Shown: positions 32,483 to 38,576 of the stretch, in pieces
Layout of the letters: each line of letters opens with the position of its first letter
Numbering within the stretch: the first letter of the stretch is position 1
Source: a virus
DNA length: 42,759 nt
IMG/VR virus record: IMGVR_UViG_3300047552_001328
Span: 1-42,759 of that record
Direction: 5' to 3' (one strand)
Program-made: the position numbers and the translations under genes
The notes under the pieces: generated by a model
Told to the model about the DNA's origin: nothing
Seen by the model: only the letters and a program-made list of their open reading frames with translations
Database searches by the model: none

Positions 32483-32833
32483 TTAAATACCCTTAAGTTT
32501 GGTTATATTGTTGGATTTATCCGCTTCAAACAAATCTTGCTGTAATTGCGGACTTATTGTTAGTACGCCATAGTTGTCAACGTACATGGGTGTGCTGGTG
32601 GTGTTTTCCTCGCTAGTTTTGCCGTTTTTGGTCGGGCTGTTGTATTTCAGTGTGTGCTTAACTTTAACGCTGTGGCTGTCGCCTATTTGTTCTAAGTCAA
32701 GCTGTATAGTGACGCTGCCTTTTTTGCCGTTATTGATAACGCCTAAGGCAACAAGTTTTAAACTTGCCTCAATTTTGCTGTTGAAAATTCCAGCGTCAAA
32801 TTCGCCGAAAATGTCATCTATGGGAGTATCCAT
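32483..32833 (-). CDS. Conserved early protein upstream of the YfdQ-like gene
   Basis: A 116-aa protein with a beta-rich core: KKGSVTIQLDLEQIGDSHSV, then KVKHTLKYNSPTKNGKTSEE, and a C-terminal YVDNYGVLTISPQLQQDLFE. Its partner position with DUF2303 genes is common in related phages, but I do not know a function. The N-terminus contains DDIFGEFDAGIFNSKIEASL. Confidence 0.7.
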   Translation of the reverse strand: MDTPIDDIFGEFDAGIFNSKIEASLKLVALGVINNGKKGSVTIQLDLEQIGDSHSVKVKHTLKYNSPTKNGKTSEENTTSTPMYVDNYGVLTISPQLQQDLFEADKSNNITKLKGI

Positions 32834-32842
32834 TATGTTGTC

Positions 32843-33085
32843 CTATGGTCTTGATAAATAAATAGGCAAAACCTGATGAAAGGTTTTACCCAGTGTTGCG
32901 CGTTGGTAGCCTTTTTCCATATTTTCCATGTATCGGATACCTCGGCTTTTGGGTGCTCTTTTTTCTGCAACTGCAAAAGGCAATTTTTTTAAAAGGGTGC
33001 GGATTGTATTTTCAGCGTAGAATATTTCTCGGCTGTTAAGCGTGCGGATAAATTCGGCTTTGGTCAGTTTTGGATTTATCTGCAA
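32843..33085 (-). CDS. Hypothetical protein (TTG start)
   Basis: An 80-aa basic protein: NPKLTKAEFIRTLNSREIFY, AENTIRTLLKKLPFAVAEKR, APKSRGIRYMENMEKGYQRA. The first codon is TTG, three bases after the stop of the next gene upstream, which suggests reinitiation; no ribosome binding site stands out. The first half looks like a helix-turn-helix, so DNA binding is possible. Confidence 0.55.
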   Translation of the reverse strand: MQINPKLTKAEFIRTLNSREIFYAENTIRTLLKKLPFAVAEKRAPKSRGIRYMENMEKGYQRATLGKTFHQVLPIYLSRP

Positions 33086-33088
33086 GGC

Positions 33089-33211
33089 TTATTTTGCCAG
33101 TTCCATTAATTTTTCATGCTGTCCGTTCAGTTGTTGCGTACCGTGGCAACTGGCACTTTTCTTTTTGGCTTGCTCGCGTTGTTGGGGCGTTAAGTCTTTG
33201 AACGTGGTCAT
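33089..33211 (-). CDS. 40-aa hypothetical basic peptide
   Basis: A short frame, MTTFKDLTPQQREQAKKKSA and on to a C-terminal helix HEKLMELAK. Start and stop overlap or abut neighbours: ATGA with the upstream 38-aa gene, and three bases before the 80-aa gene. The opening TFKDLTPQQREQAKK resembles small phage basic proteins. Function unknown. Confidence 0.5.
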   Translation of the reverse strand: MTTFKDLTPQQREQAKKKSASCHGTQQLNGQHEKLMELAK

Positions 33212-33324
33212 GATTGCGAACCAAAAATAAAGCCATAAAAAACGGCGGTCATCACGATTGAAACGATCACAAACAAGGCAATATCAAGCGGTGTTTGGTC
33301 GGGTGGGTTGGTGTGTTGAATCAT
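33208..33324 (-). CDS. 38-aa single-pass membrane peptide
   Basis: The frame encodes a proline-rich start (QHTNPPDQTP) and one membrane helix (LDIALFVIVSIVMTAVFYGF). GGAG eight bases before the ATG is a strong ribosome binding site, and both ends overlap neighbours by four bases (ATGA). Unknown function. Confidence 0.55.
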   Translation of the reverse strand: MIQHTNPPDQTPLDIALFVIVSIVMTAVFYGFIFGSQS

Positions 33325-33422
33325 GATTGCATCTCCTTAGCTTTGCAGGCTTGCAGTGCGCGGATATTAAAGCGGGTGTTGCGTTGTTTGTGGTGCATGG
33401 GTTTTAGGGCTTTGCGTTTCAT
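33321..33422 (-). CDS. 33-aa highly basic peptide overlapping the DUF3310-like gene
   Basis: MKRKALKPMHHKQRNTRFNI and a short tail; ten K/R and three H in 33 residues. GGAG six bases before the ATG is a good ribosome binding site. It overlaps the end of the DUF3310-like gene by 56 bases in another frame. It could be a nucleic-acid-binding peptide or a coupling ORF. Confidence 0.5.
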   Translation of the reverse strand: MKRKALKPMHHKQRNTRFNIRALQACKAKEMQS

Positions 33423-33819
33423 GGTGTTCTCCAGTTTTTATGACTTCAATCATGTTATGGATGCTTTTGATAGCGGTGGAAAGATAATCAGCCCGTTCGT
33501 CGTGGCTGGTGTTTGCTGATGCAATGCTTAGCAAGGCAAGCTGTTTGTTGGTATCGGGTTCGTGCTTGCTGACTTTGTAAATATTTTCAGCAATGTCTGT
33601 TTTATTCAGGCGTTGGTGGTTATCCAGAAGCGTCTCAACTTCAATAAACCAAAGGGCTTTTTTAAGTTCTTGAACAGGGTCATCCTTTTGACCACACCGC
33701 CACACATATTGAAACGCCTGGGCTAAACAACCGCTCAGGTGTTTGGATATTTCAATGCACTCAATCCCTGATGGATGGTTTTGGTAATGCGCTGGATTGA
33801 TTGGGTCGTTTTTAATCAT
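33367..33819 (-). CDS. DUF3310-like protein
   Basis: A 150-aa protein whose N-terminal ~65 residues match the DUF3310 (SaV-like) family: PINPAHYQNHPSGIECIEIS, then LSGCLAQAFQYVWRCGQKDD, then VQELKKALWFIEVE. This small domain is widespread in phages and has been linked to nucleotide metabolism. The C-terminal 85 residues are low-complexity helical and unassigned. It overlaps the upstream gene by 4 bases. Confidence 0.85.
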   Translation of the reverse strand: MIKNDPINPAHYQNHPSGIECIEISKHLSGCLAQAFQYVWRCGQKDDPVQELKKALWFIEVETLLDNHQRLNKTDIAENIYKVSKHEPDTNKQLALLSIASANTSHDERADYLSTAIKSIHNMIEVIKTGEHHETQSPKTHAPQTTQHPL

Positions 33820-34061
33820 TGTTTTGCTCCAGCGTGAATTTTGTTAAAAAGGCGGCGGATACAATAGCTACGAATCAAGCTGATAAGCGTAAACCAGGCA
33901 CCGATAGCAATGTTGTCGCTCAATGGGATGTGAATATTGAACATTGGGAAAATAGCTAATTGAGAGAGCAACGCAACGCCATAGCCAATTGCTATGTTTA
34001 CAATGCTTTCAATCATGGATTGGGTTCTGTTTTGCACGGTTGCTCCTACGCCATTTGCCAA
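33816..34061 (-). CDS. Two-helix membrane protein (DUF7220-like)
   Basis: An 81-aa protein with the pattern RTQSMIESIVNIAIGYGVAL, LSQLAIFPMFNIHIPLSDNI and AIGAWFTLISLIRSYCIRRL. This layout (SMxExxxNxxIGYGVAxxxQxxxFP...IGxxFTxxSxxRSYxxRRLF) is well known in phages, but its function is not. Two membrane segments are evident. Overlaps the upstream gene by 16 bases. Confidence 0.8.
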   Translation of the reverse strand: MANGVGATVQNRTQSMIESIVNIAIGYGVALLSQLAIFPMFNIHIPLSDNIAIGAWFTLISLIRSYCIRRLFNKIHAGAKQ

Positions 34062-34483
34062 TCAGCAAACAGGTCGATTTGTTGGCTGGTTTGTTGTGGG
34101 CGGGTTTGGGTTGGTTTTTTGCTGGTGAAAAGTTCCCAACAGTCTTGTAATTTGGCTTTAAACAAGCGGTTTACTTTCGCGCTGTCTTTGTACGTTTGTT
34201 CATAGTCCGCGTCGCTCATGTTGGCTATACGGCATTGCGTTTCAAAGTAGTCGGCAGGTAATGGTTGCATCAAACCTTTTTCGATTCGGTCCAATATTTG
34301 CCCGTTGTTTGGATTAGCTCCGATGTAGCAACCCGTGCGACTTTCAAAGTACAGTAGAAAATCACGATCACGGGTATCAAAACTGTACTCAGTGACTTTT
34401 AAGAGGGTGTCGAATAAATACAGGCTCACAGGTGTTGCGCGTTTATCGCCTGTTTGTTCGGCTATGGTTCGGGCTTTGGTCAT
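34046..34483 (-). CDS. Hypothetical early protein
   Basis: A 145-aa soluble protein beginning MTKARTIAEQTGDKRATPVS. AGGAG eight bases upstream of ATG 34483 fixes this start rather than the ATG 15 codons earlier. Contents: LYLFDTLLKVTEYSFDTRDR, GCYIGANPNNGQILDRIEKG, and a C-terminal QQIDLFADWQM. No family recognised. Confidence 0.65.
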   Translation of the reverse strand: MTKARTIAEQTGDKRATPVSLYLFDTLLKVTEYSFDTRDRDFLLYFESRTGCYIGANPNNGQILDRIEKGLMQPLPADYFETQCRIANMSDADYEQTYKDSAKVNRLFKAKLQDCWELFTSKKPTQTRPQQTSQQIDLFADWQMA

Positions 34484-34496
34484 TGGTTTTCTCCTG

Positions 34497-34721
34497 TTAT
34501 GCGATGTTTGATAGTTTTTGACAGTCAAGGCAATCTAGCTTTAAGTAATCGCTTGATTCAGCCCATCCCAGCCCTTTTGGATTGGGTTTATGTCCACATA
34601 ATGCGGGTTTAAAGTCAGGGAAAATGTTGCCAGCTACCAAATGTGTTTTATTGGTTTTATAGCTATTTACTGATGCTGGATATGTAATCCTAAATTTTGG
34701 GGCTTCGGCTGGTGTGGTCAT
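34497..34721 (-). CDS. First gene of the leftward operon, small Cys/His protein
   Basis: A 74-aa protein with FKPALCGHKPNPKGLGWAES and LDCLDCQKL, so three cysteines and a histidine that could form a zinc site. It is the promoter-proximal gene of the leftward transcript, about 50 bases after the PL -10 box, the place of lambda N; no arginine-rich N-type motif is present. Function unknown. Confidence 0.65.
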   Translation of the reverse strand: MTTPAEAPKFRITYPASVNSYKTNKTHLVAGNIFPDFKPALCGHKPNPKGLGWAESSDYLKLDCLDCQKLSNIA

Positions 34722-34773
34722 GGCAATTACCGTTTTTTGTGTTTATTTGTGTGTTTTGTTTTGCGTTGATGTA

Positions 34774-34817
34774 ATGATAGAACTGATTGTTACCTTTTGT
34801 CAAGAACTGTAAGTTAC
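34774..34817 (-). promoter_or_regulatory. Leftward early promoter with two operators (PL/OL)
   Basis: On the minus strand TTGACA (34803-34798) and TATCAT (34779-34774), 18-base spacer. Operator copies GTAACTTACAGTTCT (34817-34803) and GTAACAATCAGTTCT (34793-34779) overlap the -35 and -10 edges, 24 bases apart. The same arrangement and sequence recur at PR (36497-36540). It drives the minus-strand early operon. Confidence 0.85.
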
Positions 34818-34828
34818 TTTTTTACGCA

Positions 34829-34862
34829 ATAAAAAACCCGCTACAGTTGCCCGTGCGGGTTT
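34829..34862 (-). terminator. Intrinsic terminator after the SLATT-like gene
   Basis: On the minus strand AACCCGC pairs with GCGGGTT across a 13-base loop and runs into six T. It closes transcription of the 34890-35354 gene just before PL. The + strand reading has no good T-run. Confidence 0.8.
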
Positions 34863-34889
34863 GGTGGTGATTGGTAATTTTGAGGGTTG

Positions 34890-35354
34890 TTATGCGAGTG
34901 AGGCGAGTAATCGTTGCCAAAAATTAAGTTGAATAGCACAATCCATACGATTGATCTCTTGCATAACATCGTTATAAGCAATGTCACGAATGGATTCTAA
35001 TTCGGGTACGTCGCTCTGGTGGGCTTCTTCAATCGCTATTTCAAGTTGTTCGGCGGTTAGTGATGTGGTTTTAGTCATTAAAATTTGATACCGCTTTACG
35101 TCGCTTTCATTTTGCGCGGCTTTGTCGGCGGGTCTAATGGCAATCAATGCCGCGCCTGCCAGTGCTAACAGTGCGCCACCTGTTAATGCAACCCAATGCG
35201 GCAAGGTGTTGGAAAGGGTTGATAGTGTCGCACTGCCTCCAATGATGGCTAAAAAAGTGCCAGTGGTTTGGATGCGACGATAAAAACGGGCAGTGCGTTG
35301 GCAGAGCCTTATTGCATACCTGATCTCTGCTTTTAACTGTTCTTTGCTTTTCAT
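34890..35354 (-). CDS. SLATT-like two-transmembrane protein (moron in immunity region)
   Basis: A 154-aa protein with an N-terminal helix (EIRYAIRLCQRTARFYRRIQ), two membrane segments (TGTFLAIIGGSATLSTLS and WVALTGGALLALAGAALIAI), and a long C-terminal helical part with ALIAIRPADKAAQNESDVKR and AEQLEIAIEEAHQSDVPELE. This order fits SLATT domains, membrane effectors found in bacterial defence and in phages. GGAG seven bases before the ATG supports the start. It has its own terminator and lies between OL and CI, a site where prophage-expressed genes such as exclusion genes sit. Family call is by layout. Confidence 0.55.
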   Translation of the reverse strand: MKSKEQLKAEIRYAIRLCQRTARFYRRIQTTGTFLAIIGGSATLSTLSNTLPHWVALTGGALLALAGAALIAIRPADKAAQNESDVKRYQILMTKTTSLTAEQLEIAIEEAHQSDVPELESIRDIAYNDVMQEINRMDCAIQLNFWQRLLASLA

Positions 35355-35478
35355 TAAATACTCCTACGGTCTGGGTGGACTCGGAGGTAAGGGTGGAATA
35401 GGCTTGGGTGGAACGTGTGCTTTTACTTGAGTCATTATACTTTTTTAGTCAAGTTAAATATATCAATGATAGATTGCC

Positions 35479-35955
35479 TTAATTTTTAATTAATACCCAT
35501 TTGCTGACTTTTCCAAATTTAGCTGAATTCAAGTAGCTTTTATCAGTCAGTGTTTTTGTAGAGTGGGCAGCTACTTTACCTTTTAAGAATACTTCGGTGA
35601 TTAAAAATCCAGTGGAGTCTACAGCATTAAATCGTGTGAAAATTTCCATTGGATAGTCAGTTTTATTTGTAAAATCAGCTTTGTAAATAAACCACTGGTC
35701 ACCCATGGAATCAATTGGCTCTACTTTTACAGAGAGTGAACCAATTTCAAGACCTTCAATGCCGCTGCTGTTGTTTTCGGCAGCTTTTTTCTCTTCATTT
35801 TTTGACCTTACCTCTTTGACTTCTGATTGCTCCTCTCCATTCAAGCAAGGCGTTGTTTTGTATGCCGCGATGCCATTGGCTCTGCATTTATAGAGTTTTT
35901 GTGCATGTAATGCGCTAGAGGAGCAGCATAGTGTTACGATTAATAAGTATTTCAT
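35479..35955 (-). CDS. Secreted DUF4124-like protein (moron)
   Basis: A 158-aa protein with a signal peptide (MKYLLIVTLCCSSSALHA, cleavage before QK). A short DUF4124-like module follows (KLYKCRANGIAAYKTTPC), then a charged linker and a beta-domain of about 90 residues (EIGSLSVKVEPIDSMGDQWF to the end). Probably periplasmic. DUF4124 is usually chromosomal in proteobacteria, so the gene may have been acquired from a host. It lies in the immunity region on the same strand as CI, and so may be expressed in the lysogen. Role unknown. Confidence 0.7.
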   Translation of the reverse strand: MKYLLIVTLCCSSSALHAQKLYKCRANGIAAYKTTPCLNGEEQSEVKEVRSKNEEKKAAENNSSGIEGLEIGSLSVKVEPIDSMGDQWFIYKADFTNKTDYPMEIFTRFNAVDSTGFLITEVFLKGKVAAHSTKTLTDKSYLNSAKFGKVSKWVLIKN

Positions 35956-36019
35956 GTTTTTTGACTCCTGATAATCTGATAAAAACTTAACCAGCCATAA
36001 AATAATAATTTTTTATAAG

Positions 36020-36472
36020 TCACACTGCCTTATCTTTTTGTTTGCCAGCCGAATGTATAAACGCTTTAGCGGTTGCTGTAAGTACGGCTCGTTGTTCTGG
36101 GCATAATTCCTGCCAAGCTTTTGCAAATTCAATTGCTTCATCTGATAACCCTCCAAACAACTGAGCCGTATATAGCTGTATATCTTCTTTTGTTTCTAAG
36201 TTCTCGTTTCTGTTAGGTGCGTAGCTTTCATTCCCTGTTAAAAGCCATTCTGCGGTAACGCCTGTATATCTAAATCTTTCAACAATAGTCGCTATTTTTG
36301 CCATTGTTGGTATTGATTCTCCCTCTATCCATTTACGCGCACCTTTATCTGACACGTTAAATATTTTGGCAAGCGCACCTTGTCTCCCTTTGCCTTTCGG
36401 TGGAATTCCAGCCTTGTCTAAGATGGCATTTAATCTATTAGAAAATGCCTGTTTTTCTTTATCAGTAACCAT
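36020..36472 (-). CDS. CI-like prophage repressor (XRE family, no autocleavage domain)
   Basis: A 150-aa protein. The N-terminal ~80 residues form a helix-turn-helix domain (RQGALAKIFNVSDKGARKWI, then EGESIPTMAKIATIVERFRY and TAEWLLTGN). The C-terminal part (about 95-140) is a short helical segment, not an S24/LexA-like peptidase. The longest frame starts at 36544, but its first 24 codons cover the operators and PR. ATG 36472 is the real start, and a TATAGT box lies seven bases upstream of it, which would make a near-leaderless message like lambda PRM. It is divergent from Cro. Regulation by the antirepressor is inferred. Confidence 0.85.
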   Translation of the reverse strand: MVTDKEKQAFSNRLNAILDKAGIPPKGKGRQGALAKIFNVSDKGARKWIEGESIPTMAKIATIVERFRYTGVTAEWLLTGNESYAPNRNENLETKEDIQLYTAQLFGGLSDEAIEFAKAWQELCPEQRAVLTATAKAFIHSAGKQKDKAV

Positions 36473-36496
36473 TGGTTCACTATACAGCGTTGTTAA

Positions 36497-36540
36497 GTAA
36501 CAATCAGTTCTTGACAAAAGGTTACAATCGGTTCTATTAT
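36497..36540 (+). promoter_or_regulatory. Rightward early promoter with two operators (PR/OR)
   Basis: TTGACA (36511-36516) and TATTAT (36535-36540), 18-base spacer. Operator copies GTAACAATCAGTTCT (36497-36511) and GTTACAATCGGTTCT (36521-36535), 24 bases apart, touch the -35 and -10 boxes. The layout is the same as at PL. CI transcription goes the other way from this region. Confidence 0.88.
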
Positions 36541-36566
36541 TCATAAAAAAAAATACAGGAATTGAA

Positions 36567-36857
36567 ATGTCAAAAAATATTTATCAAAAAAGTCTTGAAG
36601 AAGCGCGGTTGATTCTTGGCAGTTATGACGCGATAGGAAAAGCGTCAGGTGGATTGTCTGGGAAAGCCGTTATGAGGTGGTACAAAAACGGCAAGCCGCC
36701 GCGTACTGAATACACGGGAGAGACAAATTACGCGCAATTAATTGAATTAGCTTGTGAAGGAAAAGTAAAAGCAGATTCGTTATTGCCAAAAATAGAAAAA
36801 ATTAATGTTTTGAGAGAAATAAAACCTACACAAGCAACCACTAACCCACCGTCCTAA
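36567..36857 (+). CDS. Cro-like regulator
   Basis: A 96-aa protein divergent from CI, the first gene after PR. It contains EEARLILGSYDAIGKASGGL, then SGKAVMRWYKNGKPPRTEYT, which is the helix-turn-helix of YdaS/Cro-type proteins, with the recognition helix around SGKAVMRWYKNG. The C-terminal 35 residues are low-complexity. A CCGTC/GACGG hairpin followed by CGGTTTT at 36849-36870 overlaps its end and may be a weak terminator (tR1-like). Confidence 0.82.
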   Translation: MSKNIYQKSLEEARLILGSYDAIGKASGGLSGKAVMRWYKNGKPPRTEYTGETNYAQLIELACEGKVKADSLLPKIEKINVLREIKPTQATTNPPS

Positions 36858-36876
36858 CTGACGGCGGTTTTCTGGG

Positions 36877-37035
36877 TTATGGACTTATCACTTTTTTACG
36901 CAATTGCAACATATACCGCCGCAATGCGTTTTGCGCTTGATGGAATGGCAGTGGCACGGTGGCGGGGAGTGGTTTCTCTGATAGGGCAATGGCTGCATCC
37001 AGTTCGATTAGTAGTTTGCTTTTTTGGGTTTTCAT
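36877..37035 (-). CDS. Possible 52-aa antisense gene downstream of Cro
   Basis: A minus-strand frame, MKTQKSKLLIELDAAIALSE, then a proline-rich stretch and a basic helix (QNALRRYMLQLRKK). AGGA seven bases before the ATG is a good ribosome binding site. A + strand frame of 80 codons (36879-37121) covers the same bases but has no clear ribosome binding site. Neither is certain. The rest of the 311-base gap between cro and the next + gene holds the double dyad at 37115. Confidence 0.35.
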   Translation of the reverse strand: MKTQKSKLLIELDAAIALSEKPLPATVPLPFHQAQNALRRYMLQLRKKVISP

Positions 37036-37114
37036 CACGGTTCCTGGTTTTGTTTAAAAAGTCAGGCTCAGTATTACAAACAATCTTGCATCGGTTAATT
37101 GATGCAATCACTAG

Positions 37115-37146
37115 CTATTAGCCCTAATAACTATTAGGGCTAATAG
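37115..37146. repeat. 32-bp palindrome made of two adjacent 14-bp dyads
   Basis: Arms CTATTAGCCCTAATA and TATTAGGGCTAATAG flank AC. Each arm itself holds a dyad, TATTAG-CC-CTAATA and TATTAG-GG-CTAATA, 16 bases apart centre to centre, which suits two dimers of a regulator. It lies 22 bases before the ATG of the 90-aa gene and has no T-run. Confidence 0.85.
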
Positions 37147-37168
37147 GGGAAGTTTAGAGGGTAAGGCA

Positions 37169-37441
37169 ATGAAATTCATCATGACAGAAGATTCGGGCGG
37201 TATTACCGCTTCTTTATCTTTAGAAGTTTCTGCTGGTGCGTTAGTAGAGCTTCGTGAAGACGAGCTAGTCGCGCGCGTAGATTCGCATGAATTCGAAGAG
37301 TTTGCGGGGGAAGCGATGGCTCAGGTGTCTCCCGCATTAATTCAGTTACTTCGGCAAGCAAGGCTAATGCTTTCGACAAGTTTGAGTAATAAGTATGCCG
37401 ATCTGATTGAGTCGCAGATTGATAGGGATCTGTCTGTTTAG
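37169..37441 (+). CDS. Hypothetical early protein
   Basis: A 90-aa acidic protein: MKFIMTEDSGGITASLSLEV, SAGALVELREDELVARVDSH, then helices with VSPALIQLLRQARLMLSTSL. GAGGG seven bases before the ATG, in a context (GGGTAAGGCAATG) shared with the next gene, supports it. An 84-codon frame on the opposite strand (37203-37457) also has a plausible ribosome binding site, so strand is not beyond doubt. No family recognised. Confidence 0.6.
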   Translation: MKFIMTEDSGGITASLSLEVSAGALVELREDELVARVDSHEFEEFAGEAMAQVSPALIQLLRQARLMLSTSLSNKYADLIESQIDRDLSV

Positions 37442-37541
37442 TTTCGGTTTCGTTCATGGGGATTGTCCTGTGTTTGGGTTGTGTTGTGAGAATTCACAGT
37501 TTAACACGGGTTAATTCCCGCCAGTTTATAGGGGTAAGGCA

Positions 37542-37829
37542 ATGTTGTTAGAGACGATGGATATAAAAATTACCGCGAAAGGTGCTGAAAAACTGACGAT
37601 GCGTGAACAGCAGGTTTTGTTGTTGATTGCGTCGGGTGTCGAGAATAAGCAAATCGTCCGAATCCTGGGCATATCAATGGGAACGGTATTGGCGTATGTG
37701 CAACAGGTGTATGAAAAGTTGGACGTATCCAATCGTGATATTAACCCACGCCCTGCGGCGGTCACTGTGTCGATCTGCAAAGGGTTGTTATTGATTGGCG
37801 ATAAGTGTGGCTGCCATGCGGCCGTCTGA
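37542..37829 (+). CDS. LuxR/GerE-type helix-turn-helix protein
   Basis: A 95-aa protein with a LuxR-type DNA-binding domain: EKLTMREQQVLLLIASGVEN followed by KQIVRILGISMGTVLAYVQQ and VYEKLDVSNR (about residues 16-65). The core LTxREQxVLxLIAxGxxNKQI is close to the family pattern, but the usual T-V-K-x-H recognition part reads T-V-L-A-Y. There is no receiver or ligand domain. It could control early or lysogenic genes; the 32-bp dyad at 37115 is a possible target. The end overlaps the next gene by 14 bases. Confidence 0.8.
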   Translation: MLLETMDIKITAKGAEKLTMREQQVLLLIASGVENKQIVRILGISMGTVLAYVQQVYEKLDVSNRDINPRPAAVTVSICKGLLLIGDKCGCHAAV

Positions 37830-37959
37830 TTATTGGGTGGCATTGCGCTTGTTGGTCAAGCTGTCTGTTATCGCGGCGGGTTTAACCGTTTGGTTTTATC
37901 TGTATCAGGTCGGCAACTGGTTTGTCGGTTGGTGGGGTCGGGTTCGGAGGGTGATGTGA
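37816..37959 (+). CDS. 47-aa single-pass membrane peptide
   Basis: A frame that overlaps the LuxR-like gene end and whose stop overlaps the next GTG start (GTGA). It encodes MRPSDYWVALRLLVKLSVIA, then AGLTVWFYLYQVGNWFVGWW and a basic end (GRVRRVM). The tryptophan-rich membrane helix is convincing as protein, and the alternative frame over the same bases (from 37833) is not. Function unknown. Confidence 0.6.
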   Translation: MRPSDYWVALRLLVKLSVIAAGLTVWFYLYQVGNWFVGWWGRVRRVM

Positions 37960-38171
37960 TAGAGCAACAAAAAGTCAACGTGAAAATCAGTGAGTGTTGT
38001 CCAGTTTGTCGATCAGCTTTTGACATGCAGATTGATGTGGTTATGGATGGCGATGATACGCATGTGCCATTGATTTGTAGCGAGTGTGGTGAGCAATTTA
38101 TGTTGGGCGTGTATCTGGAATTTACATGTTTTACGTTTAAAAAGGTAGAACCCGTTGAGAATTCGTTATGA
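37956..38171 (+). CDS. Zinc-ribbon protein (GTG start)
   Basis: A 71-aa protein with two CxxC pairs, CPVC and CSEC, separated by 28 residues, forming a zinc ribbon (KISECCPVCRSAFDMQ and LICSECGEQFMLGV). The frame is open further upstream to 37833, but GTG 37956 follows GGAGG by five bases and overlaps the stop of the membrane peptide, so I chose it. DNA or protein binding is likely; target unknown. Confidence 0.7.
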   Translation: MIEQQKVNVKISECCPVCRSAFDMQIDVVMDGDDTHVPLICSECGEQFMLGVYLEFTCFTFKKVEPVENSL

Positions 38172-38329
38172 ATCAAGCTGACAAAAGAGCGCGGCGGTTG
38201 TCGCTTCGGGTGTATCGGAAACCTAAAAAGTCGGCGGGTTGCGCTATTGCACCGCGTCGGACGGATATTGAAATCATTGAAGCCGAACGCGGCTTTTATA
38301 TCAAAAAAGGTGGTCGTTATGGACGCTAA
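38168..38329 (+). CDS. 53-aa basic hypothetical protein
   Basis: The ATG overlaps the zinc-ribbon stop (ATGA). It encodes MNQADKRARRLSLRVYRKPK, then KSAGCAIAPRRTDIEIIEAE and an end with FYIKKGGRYGR. It is strongly basic at both ends, and overlaps the next gene by 11 bases. Unknown function. Confidence 0.6.
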   Translation: MNQADKRARRLSLRVYRKPKKSAGCAIAPRRTDIEIIEAERGFYIKKGGRYGR

Positions 38330-38576
38330 TCAAGAGCTGTTATCGCTCGATATTGCTATCAAAGTGAATGATTGCCGTGAAACGGCTAAGAACGTTTTAC
38401 TGGGCAACTACGAGAAAAGCATTAAGCCATATCGCCACGCAATCAAATCATTTAGTGAACAGGGTCGTTGTAGTGTCACGGATGCCACGCTACAGATTGC
38501 AACTCAGCTTAATAAAACAGGGCATACAACGTTGTTGGTATTTGCGGCGTTAGCCGATGTGGTGGATGGGTTATGA
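38319..38576 (+). CDS. Hypothetical early protein
   Basis: An 85-aa protein from ATG 38319 (MDANQELLSLDIAIKVNDCR), chosen because GGTGG lies five to nine bases upstream and the earlier in-frame codons overlap the 53-aa gene. It contains SIKPYRHAIKSFSEQGRCSV and ATLQIATQLNKTGHTTLLVF, mostly helical. Overlaps the next start by 4 bases. No family recognised. Confidence 0.62.
   Translation: MDANQELLSLDIAIKVNDCRETAKNVLLGNYEKSIKPYRHAIKSFSEQGRCSVTDATLQIATQLNKTGHTTLLVFAALADVVDGL

Noticed and set aside
35364-35435. 23-codon proline-rich minus-strand ORF before the SLATT-like gene
   Set aside because: Its ATG overlaps a TATAAT box that more likely belongs to the SLATT-like gene promoter, and it has no ribosome binding site.
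36879-37121. 80-codon + strand ORF after Cro
   Set aside because: It has no ribosome binding site and a hydrophobic, basic composition without family resemblance; it is kept only as an alternative to the minus-strand frame.
37833-38171. 112-codon version of the zinc-ribbon gene
   Set aside because: The first 41 codons have no counterpart in zinc-ribbon proteins and overlap a better membrane-peptide frame; GTG 37956 has GGAGG in front.
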